From contig CAILWV010000015.1 in the NCBI GenBank assembly GCA_903838055.1, positions 1 to 64,000 on the forward strand: a DNA stretch of 64,000 nt, in the 5' to 3' direction. Below, piece by piece: positions 55,353 through 64,000 of the stretch (positions are counted from its first letter, which is position 1; every line of letters starts with the position of its first letter). The position numbers and the translations under genes are program-made. Below the pieces are notes generated by a model that saw only the letters and a program-made list of their open reading frames with translations, had not been told where the DNA came from and did not search any database. Source of the stretch: an uncultured Bacteroidota bacterium. GTDB lineage: Bacteria; Bacteroidota; Bacteroidia; Flavobacteriales; Flavobacteriaceae.

Positions 55353-55384
55353 AAATCCCGCTTCAAATTTAGAAGCGGGATTTT
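55353..55384 (+). terminator. Terminator after gapA
   Basis: A 12-bp stem (55353-55364 with 55372-55383) around a 7-nt loop, GC-rich at its core (CCCGCTTC/GAAGCGGG), is followed by Ts. Readthrough into the kinase gene 22 nt later remains possible. Confidence 0.85.
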
Positions 55385-55406
55385 AATAATCAAAAAGACC
55401 TAACGA

Positions 55407-56258
55407 ATGAAATTACTAGTTGATAGCGGATCTACTAAGGCCGATTGGATTGCAATAGATGAAAACGGCAAAGTTCTCTTTACTACACAAACATTAGGAT
55501 TAAATCCGGAAGTATTAGATAAAGAAGAAATTATCTCCCGCTTAGAAGATAAATTTGATATTTCACATAATAAAGAAAAAGCTGCTTATTTGTTTTTTTA
55601 TGGAGCAGGATGTGGTACAGATAGAATGAAAAATTTTCTTACTAAAGTCTTTAAAGAATATTTTTCGAATGCTACTGTTTCAGTTCATGAAGATACATAT
55701 GCTGCAGTTTATGCAACAACACCTAAAGATGAGGAAGCAATTGTTTGTATCCTAGGAACTGGTTCTAATTGCAGTTATTTTGACGGAAAAGTATTACATC
55801 AAAAAGTGCAATCTCTAGGTTATATAGCTATGGATGACTGTTCAGGAAATCGCTTTGGTCGACATTTATTACGTGGTTATTATTTTAATAAAATGCCTAA
55901 AGAATTGGCTTCAGAATTTGAAGGAGAATACAATCTAGATCCAGATTATATAAAAAACAAACTTTATAAAGAACCAAATCCAAACGCCTATTTGGCAACG
56001 TTTGCTAAATTTTTAATAAAACATAAAGAAACTGATTTTTGTAAAAAATACATATATTCCGAAATGGAAGATTTTGTTGAGAATTACATAAAACAATTTG
56101 AAAATTGTACTGAAATCCCTATTCATTTTGTAGGTTCAATAGCTTTTTATTTAAAAGAGGAGCTAGTTGAAGTACTATCTAAACATAACATTAAAATTGG
56201 TAATGTTCTCAGAAGACCAATTGATGGATTAATTGCATATCATGTAATGAATAAATAA
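55407..56258 (+). CDS. BadF/BcrA-family ATPase, probable N-acetylglucosamine-type sugar kinase
   Basis: The 283-residue ASKHA-fold protein begins MKLLVDSGSTKADW (phosphate-1 motif), then has ILGTGSNCSYFDG (phosphate-2), LGYIAMDDCSGNRFGRHLLRGY, and a late HFVGSIAFYLKEEL block. These match the BadF/BadG/BcrA/BcrD group that includes GlcNAc kinases. It may phosphorylate an amino sugar, but no peptidoglycan-recycling gene is near. It sits just after gapA and has its own terminator. Confidence 0.85.
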   Translation: MKLLVDSGSTKADWIAIDENGKVLFTTQTLGLNPEVLDKEEIISRLEDKFDISHNKEKAAYLFFYGAGCGTDRMKNFLTKVFKEYFSNATVSVHEDTYAAVYATTPKDEEAIVCILGTGSNCSYFDGKVLHQKVQSLGYIAMDDCSGNRFGRHLLRGYYFNKMPKELASEFEGEYNLDPDYIKNKLYKEPNPNAYLATFAKFLIKHKETDFCKKYIYSEMEDFVENYIKQFENCTEIPIHFVGSIAFYLKEELVEVLSKHNIKIGNVLRRPIDGLIAYHVMNK

Positions 56259-56263
56259 AACTT

Positions 56264-56290
56264 AAACCTGATTTTTAATCAGGTTTTTTT
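56264..56290 (+). terminator. Terminator after the BadF-type kinase
   Basis: AAACCTGATT (56264-56273) pairs with AATCAGGTTT (56277-56286) around a TTT loop, and the T tract continues to 56290. Confidence 0.85.
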
Positions 56291-56433
56291 ATTTTAAAGA
56301 ATTGTCTTTCTAATAAACTAAAAATACGATGTTCACAATATTCTTTTGCAACTAATGAGACAACTTCAAAATTGTTTCTTAATGCTATTGCTATGGATTA
56401 AGTACTTCATTTTTTTATTTTTTAAAAAATGAC

Positions 56434-56441
56434 TATATTTG
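56434..56441 (+). promoter_or_regulatory. Candidate -7 box for the HD-domain gene
   Basis: TATATTTG is an exact TAnnTTTG box, 23 nt before the GTG start of the HD gene. The -33 region is T-rich without a clear TTG. Confidence 0.4.
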
Positions 56442-56464
56442 TTTTATATAAATAGTTTTTTTTT

Positions 56465-57700
56465 GTGAGTGATACTAATAAGCTTAAGATTTTCAATGAT
56501 CCTATATATGGTTTTATTACCATACCAAATACTTTAATTTACGACTTAATACAACATCCTTATTTTCAGCGCTTGCGACGTATTTCACAAATGGGCATGT
56601 CTTATTTAGTTTACCCTGGAGCGCATCATACTAGATTTCACCACGCATTAGGCTGCATGCATATTATGCAAAAAGCTGTGCAATCATTACGATTTAAAGG
56701 AGTTTCTATATCTGATGCCGAAGAAAACGCACTTTATGTTGCTATACTTTTACACGATATTGGTCATGGTCCTTTTAGTCATGCTATGGAGCATAGTATT
56801 GTTGAGGAAGTGCACCATGAAGCAATATCCTTAAATTTTATGAATGCTTTAAATAATGAATTTGAAGGTAAATTAGATTTAGCAATTCGAATTTTTAAGG
56901 GAGAATACCATCGCAAATTCATGCTGCAATTGATTTCAAGTCAATTGGATATGGATAGGATGGATTATTTAAAACGCGATAGTTTTTATAGCGGAGTTGC
57001 CGAAGGTAATATAAATAGCGATCGATTAATTCAGATGATGAATGTAAAAGACGATGTTTTAGTGGTAGAAGAAAAAGGTATTTACTCTGTAGAGAAATTT
57101 TTAGTATCCCGAAGATTAATGTATTGGCAGGCCTATCTTCATAAAACCTCTGTTGTTGCTGAAATAACTTTAACTAAAATATTGAAAAGAGCAAAAGAAT
57201 TGACTCAAAAAGGAGTAGTTTTACCTTGTAGTGAACCTCTTTCTTTCTTTTTAAATAATAAAATAACTTTGGTTTCTTTTGATGAAGATGTATTGCGAAT
57301 CTTTGCATTGTTAGATGATTATGATGTTTTAGGTGCAATAAAATCATGGCAATTTAATTCCGATTTTGTATTGAGTTCATTAAGTAAAATGATAATTAAT
57401 CGCGATTTATTAAAGATAATTCTCTTGGACGAAAAAGCAGATAACGAAAAACTTACAAATTATAAAAATAAACTAATGACTTTATACTCAATTTCAGATA
57501 AAGAAGTTGCTTATTTTGTATTTAAAGGAAAATTAAAAAACCAAGCATATAATAAAGAAAGTGAACCAATTAGTATTTTGAAAAAAGACGGTACTATTGA
57601 AAATTTGGTAGATTCCTCAGATCAGTTACAGGTAAGGGCTCTATCTAAGGCAGTTACTAAATATTTTATCTGTTTTCCAAAAGTATTATTAGATACCTAG
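56465..57700 (+). CDS. HD-domain phosphohydrolase (SAMHD1/dGTPase-like)
   Basis: The 411-residue protein begins KIFNDPIYGFITIP and has FQRLRRISQMGMSYLVYPGAHHTRFHHALG, the start shared by SAMHD1 and related HD proteins. The metal ligands are visible: H in the HTRFHH stretch, HD in LLHDIGHGPFSHAMEH (H97, D98) and the distal D in SQLDMDRMDYL. It probably cleaves nucleotide phosphates, perhaps dNTPs. The start codon is GTG. In Flavobacteria this gene precedes the lpx operon, as here; whether this links it to envelope synthesis is unknown. Confidence 0.88.
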   Translation: MSDTNKLKIFNDPIYGFITIPNTLIYDLIQHPYFQRLRRISQMGMSYLVYPGAHHTRFHHALGCMHIMQKAVQSLRFKGVSISDAEENALYVAILLHDIGHGPFSHAMEHSIVEEVHHEAISLNFMNALNNEFEGKLDLAIRIFKGEYHRKFMLQLISSQLDMDRMDYLKRDSFYSGVAEGNINSDRLIQMMNVKDDVLVVEEKGIYSVEKFLVSRRLMYWQAYLHKTSVVAEITLTKILKRAKELTQKGVVLPCSEPLSFFLNNKITLVSFDEDVLRIFALLDDYDVLGAIKSWQFNSDFVLSSLSKMIINRDLLKIILLDEKADNEKLTNYKNKLMTLYSISDKEVAYFVFKGKLKNQAYNKESEPISILKKDGTIENLVDSSDQLQVRALSKAVTKYFICFPKVLLDT

Positions 57701-57718
57701 TGTTTAAATTTAATTTTA

Positions 57719-57726
57719 TATTTTTG
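57719..57726 (+). promoter_or_regulatory. Candidate -7 box for the lpx operon
   Basis: TATTTTTG matches TAnnTTTG exactly, 81 nt before the lpxD start. A -33 TTG is not evident, so it remains a candidate. Confidence 0.35.
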
Positions 57727-57807
57727 CAGTTAAGTAAGGAGCAATTTTGCAAAATGTAAAACAATACCAGTTCCATTAATTTAAGATGGAAAATATATTT
57801 TAAGTAA

Positions 57808-58824
57808 ATGAAATTCACAGCAGAGCAAATTGCGGGTATTTTGGACGGAGAGGTAGTGGGAAACCCTAATGCTGAAGTTTATAAATTATCAAAAATCGAG
57901 GAAGGGTCTATTGGATCTCTTACTTTTTTATCTAATCCAAAATACCAAAATTATATTTATTCTACTGAGGCAACAATAACTATAGTTAATAAAAGTTTTG
58001 AGCCTGAACAACCTATTATAACTACTTTAATAAAAGTAGAGGATGCTTACCAATCTTTTTCTAAACTTTTAGAATACTACAACCAAGTAAAATTGATGAA
58101 ATCTGGAATTGAGCAACCTTCGGTTATTTCAGAAAATGTCACTTATGGAGATGATTTATACTTAGGTAGTTTTTGTTATGTTGGTAAAAATGTAAAAATC
58201 GGCAATAATGTCAAAATTTATCCTAATACATATATTGGTGACAATGTAATCATTGGCAATAATTGTATTTTTTTCGCAGGGGTTAGAATATATTCAGAAA
58301 CAGAAATTGGTAACAATTGTGTTATTCACTCGGGAGCCATTGTTGGATCTGATGGGTTTGGTTTCGCTCCACATGACGATGGTACTTATAGTAAAATTCC
58401 ACAAATTGGAAATGTTATTCTAGAGGACGATGTAGAAATTGGTTCCTGTACTACAATTGATAGAGCCACTATGGGTTCAACAATTATTAGAAAAGGAGTT
58501 AAACTAGATAATCAAATTCAAATTGCACATAATGTTGAAATAGGAGAAAATACTGTTATTGCTGCTCAAACCGGTGTTGCGGGTTCTACCAAAATTGGTA
58601 AAAACTGCATGATTGGAGGTCAAGTAGGTGTTGCTGGACATATTACTATTGGTGATAATGTTCGAATCCAAGCACAATCGGGTATAGGTAAATCACTTAA
58701 AGATGGTGAAATAGTTCAAGGATCACCTGCATTTAATTATGGAGAATTTAGTAAATCATATGTTCATTTTAGAAATTTGCCAAAAATAGTGTCTGAATTG
58801 GATGCTTTGAAAAAGAAAATATGA
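57808..58824 (+). CDS. lpxD: UDP-3-O-acyl-glucosamine N-acyltransferase LpxD (operon copy)
   Basis: The 338-residue enzyme adds the N-linked 3-hydroxyacyl chain of lipid A. It has the N-domain ([14 protein letters not shown]), the left-handed beta-helix of hexapeptides, the catalytic histidine in [10 protein letters not shown], the second family histidine in [11 protein letters not shown], and a helical tail ([18 protein letters not shown]). It is the best match to canonical LpxD and heads the lpx operon. Its stop overlaps the following lipoprotein start by 4 nt. Confidence 0.95.
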   Translation: MKFTAEQIAGILDGEVVGNPNAEVYKLSKIEEGSIGSLTFLSNPKYQNYIYSTEATITIVNKSFEPEQPIITTLIKVEDAYQSFSKLLEYYNQVKLMKSGIEQPSVISENVTYGDDLYLGSFCYVGKNVKIGNNVKIYPNTYIGDNVIIGNNCIFFAGVRIYSETEIGNNCVIHSGAIVGSDGFGFAPHDDGTYSKIPQIGNVILEDDVEIGSCTTIDRATMGSTIIRKGVKLDNQIQIAHNVEIGENTVIAAQTGVAGSTKIGKNCMIGGQVGVAGHITIGDNVRIQAQSGIGKSLKDGEIVQGSPAFNYGEFSKSYVHFRNLPKIVSELDALKKKI

Positions 58825-59693
58825 AATATATCTACCTTCTACTAATTGCAATTATTTGTTTTACTATTGGTTGTTCCAATAATAATGTAAGTCAAGATAC
58901 AGGTTCAAATCCTATACCGCTTGTTGCGCCAATATTACAAGGGTATTACTTTAAAAATGCCGATTATAATGGGGTTTCTACGATAGATATTGCAAACAAT
59001 AATAATGGTAATGTATTAGTTGATTATGCTAATTCAAAAATTGTTAGAAGAGTAGGAGGAGTAATGGCAACAGCTAGTGGTTCAGGAATTTCGGGATATT
59101 TTTCAAAAATAATTTATGATACAATTGTTTATAGTGGAAATACAATTGAGAATTATAATAAAATACTCCCTAATTCAAATTACACAAGCGTTTCTCCAAA
59201 TAGAAAAGTGATTAATTTAAATTCAAATAATCAAATTGTTTCTAAAATTTGTTATAAACAGGAATTGAATTTATATGATAATGATACCCTAGATTTTGAA
59301 TATAATTCACTAAATAAGGTAATAAGAATTTCAAATACAGTCTATAATAATTTACTCTTTGAAAAATTATTTTATTATAATTCAAATAATAATGTTTCGA
59401 GTATAATTACTAAATATTATAATTATTACGAATCAGGTACAAGTGTTACACAACAGTATACATACAAGGAAATTGAGACTTTTGGTGATTTTGATAACGC
59501 ACCGAATCCTTTTGTTTCCTTTTTTATTTTTGACGAGACTTTTAATCGATCCTTGTCAACAAATAATTATAGATCTTATAGTTATGAAAAATATTTATAT
59601 CCATTATCAACAAATCAATTAACTAATAGTTATACAATTAATTATAACTTAAATTACGATTCTAGCGGTAATGCGATTTTTACAAACAATTAA
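58821..59693 (+). CDS. Lipoprotein of unknown function inside the lpx operon
   Basis: The 290-residue lipoprotein has a lipobox ending at C18 (FTIGCSNN). The rest is rich in asparagine, tyrosine and serine, with beta-strand-like repeats such as [17 protein letters not shown] and [17 protein letters not shown]. This resembles the YD-repeat-like lipoproteins common in Flavobacteria. Family and role are unknown. It is inserted between lpxD and lpxC with a 4-nt overlap on one side and 16 nt on the other, so it is cotranscribed. Its Asn- and Tyr-rich composition differs from its enzyme neighbours, which suggests a later insertion. Confidence 0.75.
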   Translation: MKYIYLLLIAIICFTIGCSNNNVSQDTGSNPIPLVAPILQGYYFKNADYNGVSTIDIANNNNGNVLVDYANSKIVRRVGGVMATASGSGISGYFSKIIYDTIVYSGNTIENYNKILPNSNYTSVSPNRKVINLNSNNQIVSKICYKQELNLYDNDTLDFEYNSLNKVIRISNTVYNNLLFEKLFYYNSNNNVSSIITKYYNYYESGTSVTQQYTYKEIETFGDFDNAPNPFVSFFIFDETFNRSLSTNNYRSYSYEKYLYPLSTNQLTNSYTINYNLNYDSSGNAIFTNN

Positions 59694-59709
59694 TTTTATA
59701 TAATATTTT

Positions 59710-61104
59710 ATGGTAAAGCAAAAAACCATTCAAAGTGAAATTTCACTTACAGGAGTTGGATTACATACAGGAAAAGACGTTACAATAACTTTTAAACCTG
59801 CTCCAGTTAATAACGGTTTTACTTTCGTGAGAGTTGATCTAGAAGGAAGTCCTGTTATTGAGGCAGATGCTAACTATGTAGTGAATACGCAACGTGGAAC
59901 AAATTTAGAAAAACTTGGAGTTAAAATTCAAACATCAGAGCACGTCTTAGCTGCTTTTGTGGGTTTAGATGTTGATAATGTTATTATCGAATTAAATGAA
60001 TCAGAACCGCCTATCATGGATGGGTCTTCTAAATTTTTTGTAGAAGCTATTGAAAAAGTTGGGGTTGTTGAACAAGATGCTGAACGTAAATATTATGTAG
60101 TAAAAGAAGTTATTTCATTTGTAGATGAGGCAACAGGAAGTGAAATTATTGTAATGCCTGCTGATGATTATCAAGTAACAGCAATGGTAGATTTTGGAAC
60201 TAAAGTATTAGGAACTCAAAATGCTACTTTAAAAAATATTGCTGATTTTAAAACTGAAATATCTGATGCTAGAACATTTAGTTTCTTACATGAATTAGAA
60301 AGTTTGTTGAATGACGGCTTGATAAAAGGAGGGGATTTAAACAATGCAATAGTTTATGTAGATAAAGAGATTTCTCATGAAACAATGGAGAATCTTAAAA
60401 AAGCATTCGGAAAAGACCATATATCTGTAAAAGAAAACGGAATTTTAGACAACCTGACATTACACTATCCTAATGAAGCGGCACGTCATAAATTACTTGA
60501 TGTTATTGGTGATTTAGCTTTAATAGGTGTTCGTATTAAAGGAAAGGTGATCGCTAATAAGCCCGGTCATTTTGTAAACACTCAGTTTGCTAAGAAAATG
60601 GCTAAGATTATTAAAATCGAGCAAAAAAATCACATTCCGGTATACGATTTAAATTTACCTCCATTAATGGATATTCACCAAATTATGAATATCTTGCCAC
60701 ACCGACCTCCATTTTTATTGATTGATAGAATAATAGAAATGTCAAGTACTCATGTTGTTGGAATGAAAAATGTGACTATGAATGAAAATTTCTTTGTAGG
60801 CCATTTTCCAGATGCACCGGTAATGCCAGGGGTATTAATTGTAGAAGCTATGGCGCAATCGGGGGGTATATTGGTTTTGAGTACAGTTCCAGATCCAGAA
60901 AATTATTTAACTTATTTCATGAAAATAGATAATGTTAAGTTTAAACACAAAGTATTGCCAGGAGACACCTTAATATTTAAATGCGATTTAATTACCCCTA
61001 TCAGAAGAGGGATTTGTCACATGCAAGCTAATGCATATGCTAATGGAAGATTAGTTGCTGAGGCTGAATTAATGGCGCAAATAGCTAAAAAAACAATAAA
61101 TTAG
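59710..61104 (+). CDS. lpxC: Fused LpxC-FabZ: UDP-3-O-acyl-GlcNAc deacetylase / 3-hydroxyacyl-ACP dehydratase
   Basis: The 464-residue protein joins two enzymes. Residues 1 to about 305 are LpxC: SEHVLAAFVGL carries the first zinc histidine, and ARHKLLDVIGDLALIG the HxxxD pair; it performs the committed step of lipid A synthesis. From about 315 to the end is FabZ: ILPHRPPFLLIDRI and GHFPDAPVMPGVLIVEAMAQ, with catalytic histidine and glutamate, dehydrating 3-hydroxyacyl-ACP. The fusion is known in Bacteroidetes and puts competing users of 3-hydroxyacyl-ACP in one chain. Confidence 0.96.
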   Translation: MVKQKTIQSEISLTGVGLHTGKDVTITFKPAPVNNGFTFVRVDLEGSPVIEADANYVVNTQRGTNLEKLGVKIQTSEHVLAAFVGLDVDNVIIELNESEPPIMDGSSKFFVEAIEKVGVVEQDAERKYYVVKEVISFVDEATGSEIIVMPADDYQVTAMVDFGTKVLGTQNATLKNIADFKTEISDARTFSFLHELESLLNDGLIKGGDLNNAIVYVDKEISHETMENLKKAFGKDHISVKENGILDNLTLHYPNEAARHKLLDVIGDLALIGVRIKGKVIANKPGHFVNTQFAKKMAKIIKIEQKNHIPVYDLNLPPLMDIHQIMNILPHRPPFLLIDRIIEMSSTHVVGMKNVTMNENFFVGHFPDAPVMPGVLIVEAMAQSGGILVLSTVPDPENYLTYFMKIDNVKFKHKVLPGDTLIFKCDLITPIRRGICHMQANAYANGRLVAEAELMAQIAKKTIN

Positions 61105-61169
61105 GTAGTGAGTTTTGAATATAGGAATACAATCTTTATCCAAAGCTAAAAACCAAAAAACAAATAAAT

Positions 61170-61955
61170 ATGAATCAACCGTTAGCATACGTTCATCCAG
61201 GCGCCAAAATCGCTAAAAATGTTGTAATTGAACCATTTACAACTATTCACAATAATGTAGAAATTGGAGAAGGAACTTGGATAGGTTCTAATGTAACCAT
61301 AATGGAAGGTGCTCGAATTGGGAAAAATTGTAATATTTTTCCTGGAGCTGTAATTTCAGCAGTACCACAAGATTTAAAATTTGGAGGTGAAGATTCACTT
61401 GCGATAATCGGAGATAATACCACTGTTAGAGAGTGTGTTACCATAAATAGAGGAACAATTGCTTCAGGTCAAACTAAGATTGGAAATAATTGTCTTATTA
61501 TGGCGACTGCACATATTGCTCATGACTGTCATATTGGTGATAATGCTATTATTGTTAATGGCGTTGCATTAGCTGGTCATGTAATAGTAGGGAATTATGC
61601 AATCATTGGTGGATTGGCTGCTTTACATCAATTTATCCATGTAGGTGATCATGCAATGATTTCTGGTGGATCCTTAGTTCGTAAAGATGTTCCGCCTTAT
61701 ACAAAAGCTGCTAAAGAGCCTTTGTCTTATGTTGGTATTAATTCGGTTGGTTTGAGAAGAAGAGGTTTTACTTCTGAAAAAATTAGAGAAATTCAAGATA
61801 TTTACAGAATTTTATATCAAAAAAATTATAATACTTCTCAAGCAATTGGTATCATTGAAGGTGAAATGGCAGTGTCTCCTGAACGCGATGAAATATTAGA
61901 TTTTATTCGAAATTCATCCAGAGGTATCATGAAAGGGTATTCAGGTGGGTATTAA
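61170..61955 (+). CDS. lpxA: UDP-N-acetylglucosamine O-acyltransferase LpxA
   Basis: The 261-residue beta-helix trimer catalyses the first step of lipid A synthesis. Hexapeptide repeats run from about 5 to 185. The catalytic histidine is in ATAHIAHDCHIGD, corresponding to H125 of E. coli, and the C-terminal helical domain starts at GLRRRGFTSEKIREI. Length is the same as E. coli LpxA. It lies 65 nt after lpxC-fabZ. Confidence 0.97.
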   Translation: MNQPLAYVHPGAKIAKNVVIEPFTTIHNNVEIGEGTWIGSNVTIMEGARIGKNCNIFPGAVISAVPQDLKFGGEDSLAIIGDNTTVRECVTINRGTIASGQTKIGNNCLIMATAHIAHDCHIGDNAIIVNGVALAGHVIVGNYAIIGGLAALHQFIHVGDHAMISGGSLVRKDVPPYTKAAKEPLSYVGINSVGLRRRGFTSEKIREIQDIYRILYQKNYNTSQAIGIIEGEMAVSPERDEILDFIRNSSRGIMKGYSGGY

Positions 61956-62015
61956 TATTCAAACAGTAATTTTCCTAAATAAAATAAATATAAAATAACA
62001 CTAAAAATAAATAAA

Positions 62016-62582
62016 ATGGCATCTACATCAGATATTAGAAACGGATTATGTATTAAATTTAATCACGATATTTATAAAATCATCGAATTTCTTCACGTTA
62101 AACCAGGTAAAGGTCCTGCTTTCGTAAGAACTAAATTGAAAAGTTTAACTAACGGAAAAGTATTAGATAATACTTTCTCTGCAGGCCACAAAATAGAAGA
62201 TATACGTGTTGAAACGCAAACATTTCAATATTTATATGCTGAAGGAGACCAATTTCATTTTATGAATACAGAATCTTATGAGCAAATTACATTAGATAAA
62301 AAAATTCTAGATGCGCCGGATTTATTAAAAGAAGGAACCTTAGTAATGGTTCAAATTAATACAGAAACAGACATGCCACTTTCAGTAGATATGCCGGCTT
62401 CTATAGTACTTGAAGTTACTTATGCAGAACCTGGTGTAAAAGGAAATACAGCTACTAATGCAACTAAACCTGCAAAAGTTGAAACTGGAGCTTCAGTAAA
62501 TGTACCTTTATTTATTAATGAAGGAGATAAAATAAAAATTGATACAGCTACTGGTAGTTATATGGAGCGAGTTAAAGAATAA
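62016..62582 (+). CDS. efp: Elongation factor P
   Basis: The 188-residue translation factor relieves ribosome stalling at polyproline. The tip of domain I reads KPGKGPAFVR; K32 is the residue at the position of the modified K34 of E. coli. DMPASIVLEVTYAEPGVKG and the final FINEGDKIKIDTATGSYMERV are typical. No EpmA/EpmB genes lie near, so the form of modification is open. It is within the lpx gene run, as usual in Bacteroidetes. Confidence 0.97.
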   Translation: MASTSDIRNGLCIKFNHDIYKIIEFLHVKPGKGPAFVRTKLKSLTNGKVLDNTFSAGHKIEDIRVETQTFQYLYAEGDQFHFMNTESYEQITLDKKILDAPDLLKEGTLVMVQINTETDMPLSVDMPASIVLEVTYAEPGVKGNTATNATKPAKVETGASVNVPLFINEGDKIKIDTATGSYMERVKE

Positions 62583-62620
62583 TTTTTCTTTAATAAATCT
62601 TCCATAAATAATTAGTATAA

Positions 62621-63550
62621 ATGAAATTTAATCAAGTACACACTCTTAAGGAAATTGCTACAATTCTTGGTTGCCGATATGTCGGATCCAATGATTTTGA
62701 AGTTCGCGGTATGAATGAAATTCATGTCGTAACTGCTGGAGACATTGTTTTTGTAGACCATCCTAAATATTATGATAAAGCACTACAGTCAGCTGCTACA
62801 ATAGTATTAATAAACAAAGAAGTTGCATGTCCTGAAGGAAAAGCTTTACTAATTTCAGAGGATCCTTTTAGAGATTTTAATAAGCTTACCAAACATTTTA
62901 GACCTTTTATATCAGCTAATGTTTCTATTTCTGAATCTGCAGTTATCGGAGAAGGAACGGTAATTCAACCAAATTGTTTTATTGGTCACAATGTAACTAT
63001 TGGTAGTAATTGCATTATTCATTCTAATGTTTCAATTTACGATAACTGTGTTATTGGTAATAATGTAATAATTCAAGCTGGAAGTATTCTTGGTGCAGAT
63101 GCTTTTTATTATAAAAAACGAGAAGAAGGTTTCGATCAACTCTTATCAGGAGGAAGAGTCGTTATTGAAAATAATGTAGGAATTGGTGCACTATGTACTA
63201 TTGATAAAGGTGTTACTGGTGATACCACTATTGGTGAAGGTACTAAAATTGATAATCAAGTACATGTTGGACATGATACCGTAATAGGAAAAAAATGTCT
63301 TATTGCTGCTCAAACAGGTATTGCAGGTTGCGTTATTATTGAAGATGAAGTTACTCTTTGGGGACAAGTTGGAACTACAAGCGGAATAACAATAGGTGCA
63401 AAAGCGGTTGTTTTAGGGCAAACCGGAGTTACAAAATCAGTTGAAGGAGGAAAATCTTATTTTGGCACCCCAATTGAGGAGTCTCGTGAAAAACTTAAAC
63501 AGTTAGCATATATTAAACGTATTCCTGAACTTTTTAAAAATCCTAAGTAA
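62621..63550 (+). CDS. LpxD-family acyltransferase paralogue
   Basis: The 309-residue third LpxD relative has an N-domain ([15 protein letters not shown]), hexapeptide beta-helix and a tail [17 protein letters not shown]. The main histidine is kept ([13 protein letters not shown]), but the second family histidine, present in the other two copies (AGHITIG, KDHATLG), is serine here (TSGITIG). An aromatic KYYD and [10 protein letters not shown] insertion also differ. It may act on a different acyl donor or sugar. It follows efp by 38 nt and overlaps the NTF2-like gene by 1 nt. Confidence 0.82.
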   Translation: MKFNQVHTLKEIATILGCRYVGSNDFEVRGMNEIHVVTAGDIVFVDHPKYYDKALQSAATIVLINKEVACPEGKALLISEDPFRDFNKLTKHFRPFISANVSISESAVIGEGTVIQPNCFIGHNVTIGSNCIIHSNVSIYDNCVIGNNVIIQAGSILGADAFYYKKREEGFDQLLSGGRVVIENNVGIGALCTIDKGVTGDTTIGEGTKIDNQVHVGHDTVIGKKCLIAAQTGIAGCVIIEDEVTLWGQVGTTSGITIGAKAVVLGQTGVTKSVEGGKSYFGTPIEESREKLKQLAYIKRIPELFKNPK

Positions 63551-63912
63551 TGACGCCAAAAGATTTAATATTAGATTTTTATAAAAATGATTTGATTTTA
63601 AATCAATCGGAAGTAAATGAATTTTTACATCCCGATTTGATTATTGAATGGAATAGTAGCAAAGGCTTTATTCAAATGGATAGAAATGATGTTTTGAACC
63701 TTACATTAGATTTGAAAAAAGCTTATGTACGTTCCAAAATGCGAATAACCCATATAATTGAAGAAGGCGATATGGTTTCTGTTCGCTATTCTCATTTTGT
63801 AAAAACATTTGAAAATCCAAGAGAGGAAATGCTATTAGCTCATTTTTTTGTGATTTGGGAAGTTAAAGACAATAAATTATATAGAGGTTATCAAATGAGT
63901 CAATTTAATTAA
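63550..63912 (+). CDS. NTF2-like (SnoaL-fold) protein
   Basis: The 120-residue protein is a single cone-shaped alpha+beta domain of the NTF2/SnoaL type: a helical start (LILDFYKNDLILNQSEVNEFLHPDLIIEW), then strands ending MLLAHFFVIWEVKDNKLYRGYQMSQF. No active-site residues can be named. It overlaps the lpxD paralogue stop in TAATG, so translation is coupled. Such a protein follows efp and the lpxD-like gene in related Flavobacteria (from memory). Confidence 0.8.
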   Translation: MTPKDLILDFYKNDLILNQSEVNEFLHPDLIIEWNSSKGFIQMDRNDVLNLTLDLKKAYVRSKMRITHIIEEGDMVSVRYSHFVKTFENPREEMLLAHFFVIWEVKDNKLYRGYQMSQFN

Positions 63913-63986
63913 TATTAGCAATAAAAATTTAGCAAAAATTAATTAAAAAAATGAATTCTGACTACTGAATTCTAAACACTTTTTAA

Positions 63987-63994
63987 TACTTTTG
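63987..63994 (+). promoter_or_regulatory. Candidate -7 box at the window edge
   Basis: TACTTTTG matches TAnnTTTG exactly and lies just before the window end, so it probably drives the next gene (sucD would be usual at this place in Flavobacteria, but it is outside the window). Confidence 0.4.
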
Positions 63995-64000
63995 CAACAC

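Noticed and set aside
57808..63550. Repeated short GGNNNTNATTGG-like patterns in the lpx genes as possible DNA repeats
   Set aside because: They encode the hexapeptide repeats of LpxD and LpxA beta-helices; this is protein repeat structure, not a DNA repeat array.
63954..63972. Two GAATTC motifs close together near the window end
   Set aside because: Short repeats of this size are expected by chance; no regulatory arrangement could be supported.

Overview
The window looks like chromosomal DNA of a Flavobacteriaceae member, close to Flavobacterium. The evidence is: very AT-rich DNA; starts mostly without Shine-Dalgarno sequences; promoters of the Bacteroidetes type (TTG, about 19 nt, TAnnTTTG), best seen before the single tRNA gene; several proteins with type IX secretion (T9SS) C-terminal sorting domains; and flavobacterial gene orders such as peroxiredoxin-thioredoxin-DUF6952 and lpxD-lpxC/fabZ-lpxA-efp-lpxD-like. 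No insertion sequence, prophage, integrase or CRISPR array was seen.

Layout. 1-12.4 kb: a small cupin gene, a convergent gap that may encode a structured RNA, a first lpxD paralogue, valS with a hairpin element upstream, a DUF1573 protein, then a minus-strand run ftsK-lolA-lptF/G-ribB together with dgkA and tpx. 12.5-15.2 kb: a four-gene arsenic operon behind a 32-bp palindrome. 15.2-21.2 kb: a peroxiredoxin/thioredoxin/DUF6952 unit, an amino-acid permease, a beta carbonic anhydrase, a LETM1-related protein and a lipoprotein Cu/Zn superoxide dismutase. 21.2-27.3 kb: a beta-oxidation operon marR-fadN-fadA-fadE with a palindrome inside the likely marR promoter. 27.7-30 kb: an AraC-type regulator with a degenerate receiver domain and an OmpA-family protein.

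30-38.6 kb is the most accessory-looking part. It holds six same-strand genes: two purple-acid-phosphatase-like metallophosphoesterases, a YHYH protein, a double-DUF1566 protein, a sulfatase and a HupE/UreJ-family membrane protein. The five secreted proteins all carry T9SS-type C-termini. 38.7-48.4 kb: trxB, tRNA-Pro(TGG), a RecD/Dda-like helicase, and an eight-gene minus-strand run led by tsaD and rsmE. 48.6-56.3 kb: tamB, then pfkA, gapA and a BadF-type sugar kinase. 56.4-64 kb: an HD phosphohydrolase and the lipid A operon (lpxD, a lipoprotein, fused lpxC-fabZ, lpxA, efp, a third lpxD-like gene, an NTF2-like gene).

Most genes are housekeeping: cell envelope, division, translation, redox, glycolysis and fatty-acid oxidation. 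The less explained parts are the putative RNA at 597-766, the hairpin element upstream of valS, the unusual ribB C-terminal domain, the three lpxD paralogues, the secreted hydrolase cluster with a topologically odd YHYH protein, the arsenic operon's cysteine-tailed DUF6428 protein, and the LETM1-related protein. Family names come from recognising motifs by eye; no database search was run.
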